The notes below the pieces were generated by a model. It did no database searches and was not told where the DNA came from. It was given only the letters and a program-made list of their open reading frames with translations. A stretch of DNA of 41,035 nt. It comes from a virus. The stretch lies in the IMG/VR virus record IMGVR_UViG_3300048837_000668, positions 1 through 41,035 of that record. The stretch is one strand, 5' to 3'. Positions 28,427 through 35,592 of the stretch are shown piece after piece (position 1 is the first letter of the stretch; each line of letters starts with the position of its first letter). Position numbers and translations under genes: made by a program.

Positions 28427-28903
28427 ATGTTCCCGTTCACCCTTCCCGAGCAGGCCGTACTGGTCGGCGTGATGCCGCCGGCGACCGACGCTGCGGGGCG
28501 CACCGGCGACTACATCTCGCTGAAGCACCTGCACCGCGCGTTCGTGGTGTTCTTCATCAACCAGGGGCACGCCACCGTCGTGCCGTGCTCGATCAGCAAG
28601 GCCACCGGCGTCACCCCTGCGGGTGCGACGGCAATGACCGAACTCGTCCCGATCTGGACGAGCCTCGACCAGACCGCCGGGCACCAGTTCACCCGGCAGC
28701 CGAATGCGGCGTCGTTCAGCACCGACGCGGCACTCAAGCCGAAGATCGTGATCTTCGAGATCGTACCCGGCAGCCTCGGTGAGACCTACGACTGCATCGC
28801 GCCGGTGACGGCCGCGTCGAACGTGGGCAACATCACGTCGGCGCTGATCTACGGCGTCCCGCGCATCGCGGGCCGCGAGACCCCCGACGTCCTGACGGAC
28901 TGA
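28427..28903 (+). CDS. Putative capsid decoration or minor head protein
   Basis: 158 residues from ATG 28427, with a strong AAGGAA ribosome site (28415-28420), as expected for an abundant virion protein. The protein is beta-rich without charged clusters (FPFTLPEQAVLVGVMPPATD, DYISLKHLHRAFVVFFINQG, IVIFEIVPGSLGETYDCIAP) and ends in a short tail. It directly follows the capsid gene after a 72-base gap containing G-rich and C-rich arms. A gpD-type decoration protein occupies this place in lambda; the fold itself is not recognisable here. Downstream gene is coupled at TGATG. Confidence 0.55.
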   Translation: MFPFTLPEQAVLVGVMPPATDAAGRTGDYISLKHLHRAFVVFFINQGHATVVPCSISKATGVTPAGATAMTELVPIWTSLDQTAGHQFTRQPNAASFSTDAALKPKIVIFEIVPGSLGETYDCIAPVTAASNVGNITSALIYGVPRIAGRETPDVLTD

Positions 28904-29040
28904 TGAGCTCCAAGGAGACCCCGCGGGAGGAGACCCCGGCAGCGCGTGAGAGCGTGCCGCCGGTGTCCTCGACCGTGGGGTTTCCTGCGCGAGTCCGCTG
29001 GCTGCCTGATGGTCGGCCGGCGGGGATGCGGACCCGATGA
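28903..29040 (+). CDS. Small virion-operon protein, unknown
   Basis: 45 residues from ATG 28903 (TGATG junction), ending in an ATGA overlap with the next gene (29037-29040). Composition is Glu/Pro/Arg (SSKETPREETPAARESVPPV, VRWLPDGRPAGMRTR), mostly disordered. Support comes from the tight spacing. It may be a linker-like or head-completion accessory peptide. Confidence 0.4.
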   Translation: MSSKETPREETPAARESVPPVSSTVGFPARVRWLPDGRPAGMRTR

Positions 29041-29351
29041 ACACCGCAGCACGGGAGCGCGAGACGCAGCGCGTGCGGCGGATGATGAAGAGTCCCCGTA
29101 TGGGGACGGTGGTCTACGGGCCCGAGGGATGCCTGCACGGCTTCCTCGACGACGTGGACCGCGAGGAAGACGTCGAGGTGGGCCGTCGACTCGACAACGT
29201 GAAGCGGCTGCAGGTCTGTACCGACGACCTCGGCGCGATCACGAAAGGGACGGTCCTGACGGTGGATGATATCGCGTACCGAGTCCACGATCGGCCCCGC
29301 AAGATCGACGATGGCGTGGTGAGCATGGTCTACCTGGTACCGGTGCTGTGA
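29037..29351 (+). CDS. Head-tail joining protein (gpFII-like candidate)
   Basis: 104 residues from ATG 29037. Following helical residues (REREQTRQV-like, here RERETQRVRRMMKSPRMGTV), the sequence runs VYGPEGCLHGFLDDVDREED and later 'GAITKGTVLTVDDIAYRVHD....DDGVVSMVYLVPVL'. The final strand-rich segment 'G..lt.dg..Y.V.......g.g...l.L' matches lambda FII and related head-tail adaptor proteins, which close the portal for tail docking. It sits at the right position, between capsid and tail terminator genes. Confidence 0.65.
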   Translation: MNTAARERETQRVRRMMKSPRMGTVVYGPEGCLHGFLDDVDREEDVEVGRRLDNVKRLQVCTDDLGAITKGTVLTVDDIAYRVHDRPRKIDDGVVSMVYLVPVL

Positions 29352-29875
29352 TCTCCCAGGCACAGCGACTGATCGCTGCGGCGCTGGCGCACGACACGCG
29401 GGGCGTAAACGCGAAGCTCGCCGCGCTCGCGACGGCGGAGTACTTCGGCACGGACGACACGCCGCCAGATGTGACGGTGGTGGCCGCGGTGGATGACGCC
29501 TTTGCGGCGGTGCTGGATGCGCCGGACACCCTGCCGAGTCTCTCGGTGCTGTTCCACCAGGCGACGGGGTTGTCGCCGTTCGACAGCGCGGCGCAGCAGG
29601 ACGGGGTCTTCACGTTCATCGTGCGCTACGACGCGACGGAGGACGACCCGATCGCGTTGCACCGCAACTGCGCCCACACGATGCGCGCGGTGATGCTCTC
29701 CCTGGCGGCGTGGTTCCGCGGGGCGGGCGCTGGTGAGGGAAAGGTCTTGGAAGGCATACAGGTGATCGGGCCCGGGCAGGTGCGGATCGGGGATCCCCCG
29801 ATGGTGAGCCAGGAAGCGGCGCCGATCACGTTCTCGCTCTATCTCGAATTGGAACTGCAGGACATCGCGACCTGA
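29348..29875 (+). CDS. Tail terminator or tail completion candidate
   Basis: 175 residues from GTG 29348 (GTGA overlap). Opens with helices (SQAQRLIAAALAHDTRGVNA, KLAALATAEYFGTDDTPPDV), a strand (SLSVLFHQATG), then FTFIVRYDATEDDPIALHRN, CAHTMRAVMLSLAAWFRG, and a final strand pattern ITFSLYLELELQDI. The order 'alpha, beta, F.v.y.......A......v.a.l..l..........v......v.....l.leL.....' fits phage tail terminators (gpU/gp17-type). Its place just before the tube gene agrees. An alternative is a neck protein. Confidence 0.55.
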   Translation: MISQAQRLIAAALAHDTRGVNAKLAALATAEYFGTDDTPPDVTVVAAVDDAFAAVLDAPDTLPSLSVLFHQATGLSPFDSAAQQDGVFTFIVRYDATEDDPIALHRNCAHTMRAVMLSLAAWFRGAGAGEGKVLEGIQVIGPGQVRIGDPPMVSQEAAPITFSLYLELELQDIAT

Positions 29876-29896
29876 GCACACCCAACGGAGGATGCA

Positions 29897-30208
29897 ATGG
29901 ACATCATGACGATCAACGGGGAGCCGGTCGAGGTGCCTGCCGACCTGCTGGAGAAGTCCCGAGCCGTGGGCCTGCCTGACGGGCATGCCTACGCGAAGTG
30001 GTTCGCGGAACAGGACGCCCCGCACGCGAAGGCGAAGCTGCAGGCGAGCGGCCTGAAGGCGGGCGAGGTGACGTGCACCGGCTTCGGGGGCGCGATGCTC
30101 ACGAGCGACGTGGAGCGCGCCATTCAGGCACGCGACGAGGCGAAGGCCGCCAAGGCCGCGCCTGCCGAGACCAAGGCCGCTCCGGCCGACACCCCGCAGG
30201 AGGGCTGA
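29897..30208 (+). CDS. Small tail-operon protein, unknown
   Basis: 103 residues from ATG 29897, with GGAGG at 29886-29890. DIMTINGEPVEVPADLLEKS, RAVGLPDGHAYAKWFAEQDA precede an Ala/Lys-rich helical tail (RDEAKAAKAAPAETKAAPAD) that looks disordered. It lies directly ahead of the tail tube gene and has a strong ribosome site, so is probably needed in quantity. No family recognised. Confidence 0.45.
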   Translation: MDIMTINGEPVEVPADLLEKSRAVGLPDGHAYAKWFAEQDAPHAKAKLQASGLKAGEVTCTGFGGAMLTSDVERAIQARDEAKAAKAAPAETKAAPADTPQEG

Positions 30209-30211
30209 GTC

Positions 30212-31240
30212 ATGGCATACGTGCCCAAGAAGCTGGCGGTCTACTCCGCCGAGATGAAGGAAGAGACCACGTTCGGGACGCTGGCGGCTCCGGCTGCAGC
30301 GGACGACGCGTTCTACCTCCAGTTCGACAGTGACGACGTCCCTGAGATGGTGACGGAGGAGTTCGAGTTCGACGGCAACCTCGGACCGAACGCCGTGGGC
30401 TATGGCCCGAACCTGCAGGTGGCGCCCAGTGGCAAGGCCGCCAAGGTGCCGCTCAGCTGCTACTTCCGTGGCCCGGGTGCGGCGTACGCGGCCGGCGTCT
30501 TCGCGAAGAACCGCTGGCACCTGGCGATGAAGATCGCCGGGTACGTACCGACGGGGGACTTCACCGCCAGCTCCGAGAAGTTCACCTTCGTCCAGGGCGC
30601 GCCGAGCGTCACGCCGACGTCCGCCTCGATCTACTGCTGGGCCAAGCAGCTGCTCGGCGAGGCGAAGATGGAGCGGGTGGCTGTGCTCGCCGCCCTCGCC
30701 AACCTGAAGGTGATGGCGCAGGACCCGAAGCCGGCCAAGTGGATGTTTGAGGTTGCCGGGATCTACTCTGGCAACCCCACGGACGAGACCTTCACGGCGC
30801 CGACGCTTGCCGCGACGCCGCTGCCGCCGCTGTCCAGTGCCACGACGTTCGAGTACGGCGCGTTCACCACCGCGGTGGTCTACGGTTGGGAATTCGACCT
30901 CGGTCGTGACATCTCGAGCGCGCGCGTCCCGCTGAACAACGCCGGGGTGCACCTCGGCTTCGTGGCGGGGGGCTACGTCCCCACGATGAGCGTCACGATC
31001 GAGCAGACGGCGCTCGCGACGTGGAACCCCTACGCGATCCGCGACGCGGCGGGAACGGCGGCGCTGGAGCTGGTGTGCGGCACGGTGCAGTACAACCGGT
31101 TCACCCTGAACGGCCCGCAGGCCCAGCTCGTCGAGGTGAAGCAGGGCAACCGGGGGAAGATCCCGACCTGGACGCTGAAGTTCCTGCTCCCGCCGTCGAC
31201 CCCTGCCGGGACCGACTCGCACAACTGGGTCGTGGACTGA
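30212..31240 (+). CDS. Major tail tube protein
   Basis: 342 residues from ATG 30212. Beta-rich throughout, with features of large siphophage tube proteins: 'FYLQFDSDDVPEMVTEEFEFDGNLGPN' near the N-terminus, 'GKAAKVPLSCYFRG' and 'FTASSEKFTFVQGAPSVTPTSA' (like 'sYTpsS......t...y.dG....l.ga.g.......'), YCWAKQLLGEAKMERVAVLA and a GIYSG (F.g.l) strand. The last third (STAFEYGAFTT-like, here SATTFEYGAFTTAVVYGWEF) gives 'dlg..i..r.d.n...G.....v..r....s...e'. It lies ahead of the frameshifting chaperone and the tape measure, the fixed place of the tube gene. Polymerises as hexameric rings around the tape. Confidence 0.8.
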   Translation: MAYVPKKLAVYSAEMKEETTFGTLAAPAAADDAFYLQFDSDDVPEMVTEEFEFDGNLGPNAVGYGPNLQVAPSGKAAKVPLSCYFRGPGAAYAAGVFAKNRWHLAMKIAGYVPTGDFTASSEKFTFVQGAPSVTPTSASIYCWAKQLLGEAKMERVAVLAALANLKVMAQDPKPAKWMFEVAGIYSGNPTDETFTAPTLAATPLPPLSSATTFEYGAFTTAVVYGWEFDLGRDISSARVPLNNAGVHLGFVAGGYVPTMSVTIEQTALATWNPYAIRDAAGTAALELVCGTVQYNRFTLNGPQAQLVEVKQGNRGKIPTWTLKFLLPPSTPAGTDSHNWVVD

Positions 31241-31243
31241 TCC

Positions 31244-31666
31244 GTGGCGTTCGACTTCCGCAGCTTCGCGGCCGCGCACGAGCCCTGGGCGTTCACGGAT
31301 GCCCGGGGCCGGACGTGGACACCAGCGCGTGAGCTGTCGGCGCCGGAGGCGATCCGGTGGACCATCCGCTTCGAGCGGGTCAAGTCGCTCGAAGACTGGT
31401 ACCGGGTCACCTCCCGGCTGATCCGTCGCCTGTTCCCCTGGCACATCAAGTACTGGTGGTCAGGGGATCCAGCGGCGGCGTTCAATGAGATGCCGATCGA
31501 GGCCCGCAAGGCCGCGCTCGATGACCTTTTTCGTCACCGGTCGCGGACGACGTCGACGCCGCGCCCGAGCCCCAACCCGACGACGACCCCGAAACCATCC
31601 TCCGCCGACTCGCCGCCGATCCCTACACCCGGCCCGAGCGTAGCCTCCGACTTCACGCGGCCCTGA
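31244..31666 (+). CDS. Tail assembly chaperone, unshifted product (gpG-like)
   Basis: 140 residues from GTG 31244. The first 96 residues (FDFRSFAAAHEPWAFTDARG, RFERVKSLEDWYRVTSRLIR, LFPWHIKYWWSGDPAAAFNE, MPIEARKAALDDLF) form a compact alpha/beta and helical domain. After the T-run at 31527-31531 the zero frame turns into a Pro/Thr/Ser tail (TPRPSPNPTTTPKPSSADSP) that looks unselected, whereas the -1 frame gives ordinary protein for 119 residues. This is the arrangement of lambda gpG and gpG-T: both products bind the tape measure and recruit tube subunits, then leave. Confidence 0.75.
   Translation: MAFDFRSFAAAHEPWAFTDARGRTWTPARELSAPEAIRWTIRFERVKSLEDWYRVTSRLIRRLFPWHIKYWWSGDPAAAFNEMPIEARKAALDDLFRHRSRTTSTPRPSPNPTTTPKPSSADSPPIPTPGPSVASDFTRP
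31525..31532 (+). promoter_or_regulatory. Slippery site for -1 ribosomal frameshift
   Basis: The zero frame reads GAC CTT TTT CGT. A one-base slip back on the run CCTTTTTC lets Leu/Phe tRNAs re-pair, and the ribosome continues in TCG TCA CCG to TGA 31888-31890. The following sequence is GC-rich and able to fold, as needed for pausing. Confidence 0.65.
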
Positions 31667-31890
31667 GCCATGTGGCGCGTGTCTTTCCGTCGGTGGTCTG
31701 CAATCCCGGGGGATGGCGGACGCCGGATGGGTGGATCCCGTTCCGGGTGCTGCCGGCGTGGTACGGGATGATCCCGTCCGCGCTGGCATTGGACCGGCTC
31801 TCGATGTTCCGCGCGGTGCGCATGGGCTTCGGGGGCGAGGGAGTTCCTGAAATGGTCGCCGAAGACGAAGAGAGGATGCTGCCCGAATGA
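31531..31890 (+). CDS. Tail assembly chaperone, frameshift extension (gpT-like)
   Basis: Reached by -1 frameshifting near 31531; the full fusion product is about 215 residues (96 from the upstream gene, 119 here). It starts with an acidic linker (SSPVADDVDAAPEPQPDDDP), then ETILRRLAADPYTRPERSLR, LHAALSHVARVFPSVVCNPG and a C-terminal GWIPFRVLPAWYGMIPSALA, a Trp-rich segment. There is no start codon with a ribosome site near 31531. An internal ATG at 31669 exists but would remove the first 46 residues. The stop overlaps the tape-measure start (ATGA). In lambda the T part binds the tape measure. Confidence 0.7.
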   Translation, partial: SSPVADDVDAAPEPQPDDDPETILRRLAADPYTRPERSLRLHAALSHVARVFPSVVCNPGGWRTPDGWIPFRVLPAWYGMIPSALALDRLSMFRAVRMGFGGEGVPEMVAEDEERMLPE

Positions 31891-34829
31891 TTCGCCCCGC
31901 TGTTGAGGTCGTCCTCAGCCTGGTGGACAAGATCTCGGCCCCGCTGCGCGGTACGTCGCAGGGGGTGCGTGGCATGTTCGGTGACATCGCGAAGAGCATC
32001 GTCCCGATCGTCAACGTCGGGGATATCGCCGCGATGGCGATGCGGAAGCTGACCGACGTCGTTCGGGGGTCCTTCGCCGCATTCGACGAATACCGCACTT
32101 CGCAGATCAAGCTCGAGGGGACTGCGAAGATGACCGGGGTTGCCCTGTCGACGCTCACCAGCATTGCCAAGGAGGCCGAGGACCGCTTCCGGATGAGCAA
32201 GACGCAGTCCGCAGACTTCGCCGTGGAGGTTGTCAAACTGGCCACAGCGGCCGGTGATGTCGGGAAGGCCGCCCCACTCCTGAAGGCGTTTCTGGATATC
32301 GGCGCCGCCCGAGGGCTCACGGCCGAACAGACGCTCAAGGCGGTGCAGCAGTCGATTCTGGGGATTGACGAAGGGACCGACAAGCTCTTCGGCAAGAACC
32401 CGAGCGGCCTCTGGGCGGACTATGCCAAGGTGCTCGGCGTGAGCGCGGGCAAGTTCGGTGAACTCGAGAAGAATCAGGCCCTCGCCTATGTGACCCTCGA
32501 AATGGGCACGAAGGTCGTCGGAACGATGGAAACTCGACTCGGCGAGACCGTTGGCCAGTTGCAGGCGACCTCGAATGCGACCCAGATGTTCCAGACCCGC
32601 CTGGGGGAGCTGCTCGATCCGGTCCGTCGTGTGACCGCTCGCATTATCGAGGGGTTTGCGAACATCGGCATGGCGACCATCGGCACCTTCGAGGTCATCG
32701 GCACATCTGCTCTGGCCATCATCCAGGGAACGTGGAATATCGTGCGTGGCACTCTGGGCGGCGCTTCGAGCCTGCTCGGCACGATCATCAACACGGCCGC
32801 CAAGGTTGCCGGGCCGCTCCGCGACGAGTTCGAGGCAGTGGGACAGTCGCTCCAGTCGTGGGGCACCGGGGTGTTCGAGTCGTCCGAGCGGAACCTGACG
32901 CTGATCGGCTCCGCTTGGAAGACCCGAATGGGCGAGATCTATGGCATCTCACAGCAGACGGAATCGGACATCGTCGCTGTGCAGGCCGCAGGCAGCGCGC
33001 AGCGCGAGGAGATTAGCGCCGCGGAGGCCGCGCGCAGGAAGAAGGACGCCGAGGAGGCCGCCAAGGCGTTCGACGCGATCGCCACCTCGTTCCGGGAAGC
33101 GTACGACCCCGACGAGAACCCCGCCATCACCAAGGCGCGCGCCGCGATCGAGAAGATCAACGACGCGCTGGTGACGCAGAAGGGGCTCTCGGCGGAGCAG
33201 CGCACGGAGCTGCAGCGGATCCGCCAGGCATACGAGGACAACATTGACTCGCTGGAGATGGGGCTCGGCATCGAGCGCGAGCTCGTGCGCGTGCGCGACC
33301 TCCCCTTCCAGGAGGACAAGCTCCGGAGCCTGAACCGCCTGCTCGAGGAGTCGATTCGGTTCCGGGACCAGGAGGGCCAGTCGGCCGAGACCGTGAAGTT
33401 CTTCACGGCCCAGACCGAGGCGATCCAGAAGGAGATCAAGGCCGAGCTCGGCCAGAACGTCCAGCTGCAGCGATCGGTGGCCGATGCCGCGCGGATGACG
33501 CAGTACGCCTATGCCCTGATGTCCGGAGATGTCGAGACGCTGGCGCGGATGCAACGCGAGGCGGCGGAGGCGGCCGGGGAGGGTGCGGGCCACGTCGAGA
33601 AGCAGCAGAAGGAGATGTACAACGCGGCGCGCGGCGCGGTCTCGCTGGCGAAGGAGATGGGGGTCATCAACGCCGAGTCGGCGGGCGTCCTCAACAACGT
33701 CATCACGCTGTCGGAGACCCTGAAGGACGGACTCAGCAACCTGTCCGCCGGTGGGCTGATCGGCGCGGTGGGTGCGGTGGCCGGCATCCTCGGCTCGATC
33801 TTCTCCAAGAACCCGGCGCACGAAGCGCTGATGCGCCGCAACAACGACGCCCTGCAGGCGCTCACCCGGAGCAACGGCCTGCTGTTGCGCGCGCAGAGCA
33901 CCGGTGCGCAGGTCGAAGCCGCGAAGGGTGCGCTGCCGGGGTTGGAGTCGCTCACGTTCGGGGGCTCTGGAGCCATTGATGCCACGCGGTTTCAGGGCTT
34001 CCGCGCAACCCTGCAGGCGCAGGGCCTCACGATCACGGACGCCGAGCAGCTCGCGAAGGATATGGGCGTCGATCTCGGCATCGAGAATGGCCGCATCAGC
34101 AAGGAAGCGATCGAGGCGTTCGTGCGGGGTCTCAAGACCGCGAATTTCGGCTCCTTCGAGGACTCGTTCGGCGGCTTCCTGGACGAGCTCGACTTCCAGA
34201 GTGGCCTCGTCGGCGGGTTCTCCCCGACCGAGCAGCTGAACCGCATCAAGGAGGGGCTGGGCAAGGACTTCGGCAGCTCCGCGCTCAGCGGGGCGTTCGG
34301 CGGCGTGGACCTCACGACGGCGGAGGGGCGGGCCACGCTGATGCAGCGCCTGCTTGGCATCGGCCAGAACATCGGCTCACTCACCGACGGCGAGCGCGGT
34401 GGGCTCACGGGCAGCGAGTTCACCGACATCCTCACGCGCATCACCGGGATCCTGCGGGACATGGAGACGGCGCCGCCGGGGGGTGCGCCGGCGGGTGGCA
34501 CGGCACCAGACACCGGGGCCAGTGCGGTGCCGACCACGGGTGGCGTCGCGGTGCCAGGTGCCCCGGCCGGACTGAACGCCGGGATCCCGGTGGGCGACAG
34601 CGGCCTGATGATCAGTCACCTGGGCAAGCTGGTGGAACAGGGCACCGCGATGATCTCGCTGCAGACCCGGATCGCCGTCGCCACGGAGGCCGCGGTCGGG
34701 CGGCCCAGCGTCGCGATCGGCACCATCAATGCCAGCACCGTGGACGCGGTGGAGGGTGCGGTCATCAAGGGACTCGACGAGGCGTTGCGCATCGAGCGCG
34801 ATCTCGGTGTCCTGACGCGGGGAGGGTGA
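31887..34829 (+). CDS. Tape measure protein
   Basis: 980 residues from ATG 31887 (ATGA overlap). It is the largest gene, mostly helical with coiled-coil regions (ITSFREA..., AAEAARRKKDAEEAAKAFDA, QTEAIQKEIKAELGQNVQLQ). N-terminal 'EVVLSLVDKISAPLRGTSQG' and 'AFDEYRTSQIKLEGTAKMTG' are typical of lambda-H/TP901-type tape measures. Hydrophobic segments occur near residues 260-300 (TIGTFEVIGTSALAIIQGTW, SLLGTIINTAAKVAG) and 615-640 (AGGLIGAVGAVAGILGSIFS), expected to insert in the host membrane during ejection. At about 0.15 nm per residue it implies a tail near 145 nm. The C-terminal part has a Gly/Pro-rich linker and a helical end. Confidence 0.93.
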   Translation: MIRPAVEVVLSLVDKISAPLRGTSQGVRGMFGDIAKSIVPIVNVGDIAAMAMRKLTDVVRGSFAAFDEYRTSQIKLEGTAKMTGVALSTLTSIAKEAEDRFRMSKTQSADFAVEVVKLATAAGDVGKAAPLLKAFLDIGAARGLTAEQTLKAVQQSILGIDEGTDKLFGKNPSGLWADYAKVLGVSAGKFGELEKNQALAYVTLEMGTKVVGTMETRLGETVGQLQATSNATQMFQTRLGELLDPVRRVTARIIEGFANIGMATIGTFEVIGTSALAIIQGTWNIVRGTLGGASSLLGTIINTAAKVAGPLRDEFEAVGQSLQSWGTGVFESSERNLTLIGSAWKTRMGEIYGISQQTESDIVAVQAAGSAQREEISAAEAARRKKDAEEAAKAFDAIATSFREAYDPDENPAITKARAAIEKINDALVTQKGLSAEQRTELQRIRQAYEDNIDSLEMGLGIERELVRVRDLPFQEDKLRSLNRLLEESIRFRDQEGQSAETVKFFTAQTEAIQKEIKAELGQNVQLQRSVADAARMTQYAYALMSGDVETLARMQREAAEAAGEGAGHVEKQQKEMYNAARGAVSLAKEMGVINAESAGVLNNVITLSETLKDGLSNLSAGGLIGAVGAVAGILGSIFSKNPAHEALMRRNNDALQALTRSNGLLLRAQSTGAQVEAAKGALPGLESLTFGGSGAIDATRFQGFRATLQAQGLTITDAEQLAKDMGVDLGIENGRISKEAIEAFVRGLKTANFGSFEDSFGGFLDELDFQSGLVGGFSPTEQLNRIKEGLGKDFGSSALSGAFGGVDLTTAEGRATLMQRLLGIGQNIGSLTDGERGGLTGSEFTDILTRITGILRDMETAPPGGAPAGGTAPDTGASAVPTTGGVAVPGAPAGLNAGIPVGDSGLMISHLGKLVEQGTAMISLQTRIAVATEAAVGRPSVAIGTINASTVDAVEGAVIKGLDEALRIERDLGVLTRGG

Positions 34830-34830
34830 G

Positions 34831-35592
34831 ATGTCGGCTGTGCTGAAGATCGCCGGTGCGGACGCCAGCAGCCATGGGGTGTGGATCTCCGGCGAGCCGC
34901 GCGAATGGCTTGACGCGCCACGCGCCAGCTTCGGGGTCTCGCCGCTGACGGGCCGCATCGGCGGCATCGTGGCATCCACCTACGAGGTGCGAGCGCGCGA
35001 ACCGATGATCCCGATCCGGATCATTGGGGACACGCCCGCGGAGCGCGAACTCAATGAGCAGTGGCTGAAGAGCCACTTCCTGCGCGAGGTCGTGGTCCAG
35101 ATCGACGACGGCACCACACCGCGCCAGATCCGTGGTCGCCTGCAGTCGGTGGCGCTGGCTCCGCTCAAGCATGTGCAGGCGCGGGTGTCCTATGGTGCCA
35201 TCACGATGCTGTGCGGCGATCCCCGTTGGCAGGCGCTGACGCCGACGAGTCTGGTGCTCTCCGGCGAGACGGCGATCCCGATGGGCAACGCGGTCATTGA
35301 GAACTGGGCCCTCACGATCGAGGGCGACTTCGTCGATGCCACGATCGTGATCAAGAACGGGGACGGCGACACGCTCCACACGATGGTCTGGACCGGGGAC
35401 AGCAACGACACCGACCTGGTGATCGACGCCTCGACGGGGCGGGTGCTGCTCGATGGCGTCACCAGCGCGTTCGCGACCTACGTGGGCGGGTTCCCATCGC
35501 TGGATCCCTACGACGAGCCGACGATCACGGTCACGGTGGCGTCAGGCAGCGTCGACGCGGCAACCCTCGCCTATCGCGAGCTCTGGTACTGA
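34831..35592 (+). CDS. Distal tail protein (Dit-like)
   Basis: 253 residues from ATG 34831, one base after the tape-measure stop. The layout fits Dit: an N-terminal half beta-barrel-like region ('GVWISGEPREWLDAPRASFG', 'VAEVRAREPMIPIRIIGD'-like, 'RQIRGRLQSVALAPLKHVQA'), a 'W..L......l......l....' ring-forming core, then a beta-sandwich C-terminal domain (NAVIENWALTIEGDFVDATI, VIKNGDGDTLHTMVW, GVTSAFATYVGGFPSLDP) with the closing 'v......a...YRELWY' strand. Dit forms the hub ring that joins tube and tip. Placement between tape measure and Tal-like gene supports it. Confidence 0.65.
   Translation: MSAVLKIAGADASSHGVWISGEPREWLDAPRASFGVSPLTGRIGGIVASTYEVRAREPMIPIRIIGDTPAERELNEQWLKSHFLREVVVQIDDGTTPRQIRGRLQSVALAPLKHVQARVSYGAITMLCGDPRWQALTPTSLVLSGETAIPMGNAVIENWALTIEGDFVDATIVIKNGDGDTLHTMVWTGDSNDTDLVIDASTGRVLLDGVTSAFATYVGGFPSLDPYDEPTITVTVASGSVDAATLAYRELWY

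Noticed and set aside
26891-29044. 717-codon open frame on the minus strand opposite the capsid gene
   Set aside because: High G+C codon bias leaves long antisense frames open. The composition is Arg/His/Asp-rich and the plus strand has a clear capsid gene.
29330-31444. 704-codon minus-strand open frame opposite tail genes
   Set aside because: Same antisense shadow effect; the plus strand encodes recognisable tail tube and joining proteins with ribosome sites.
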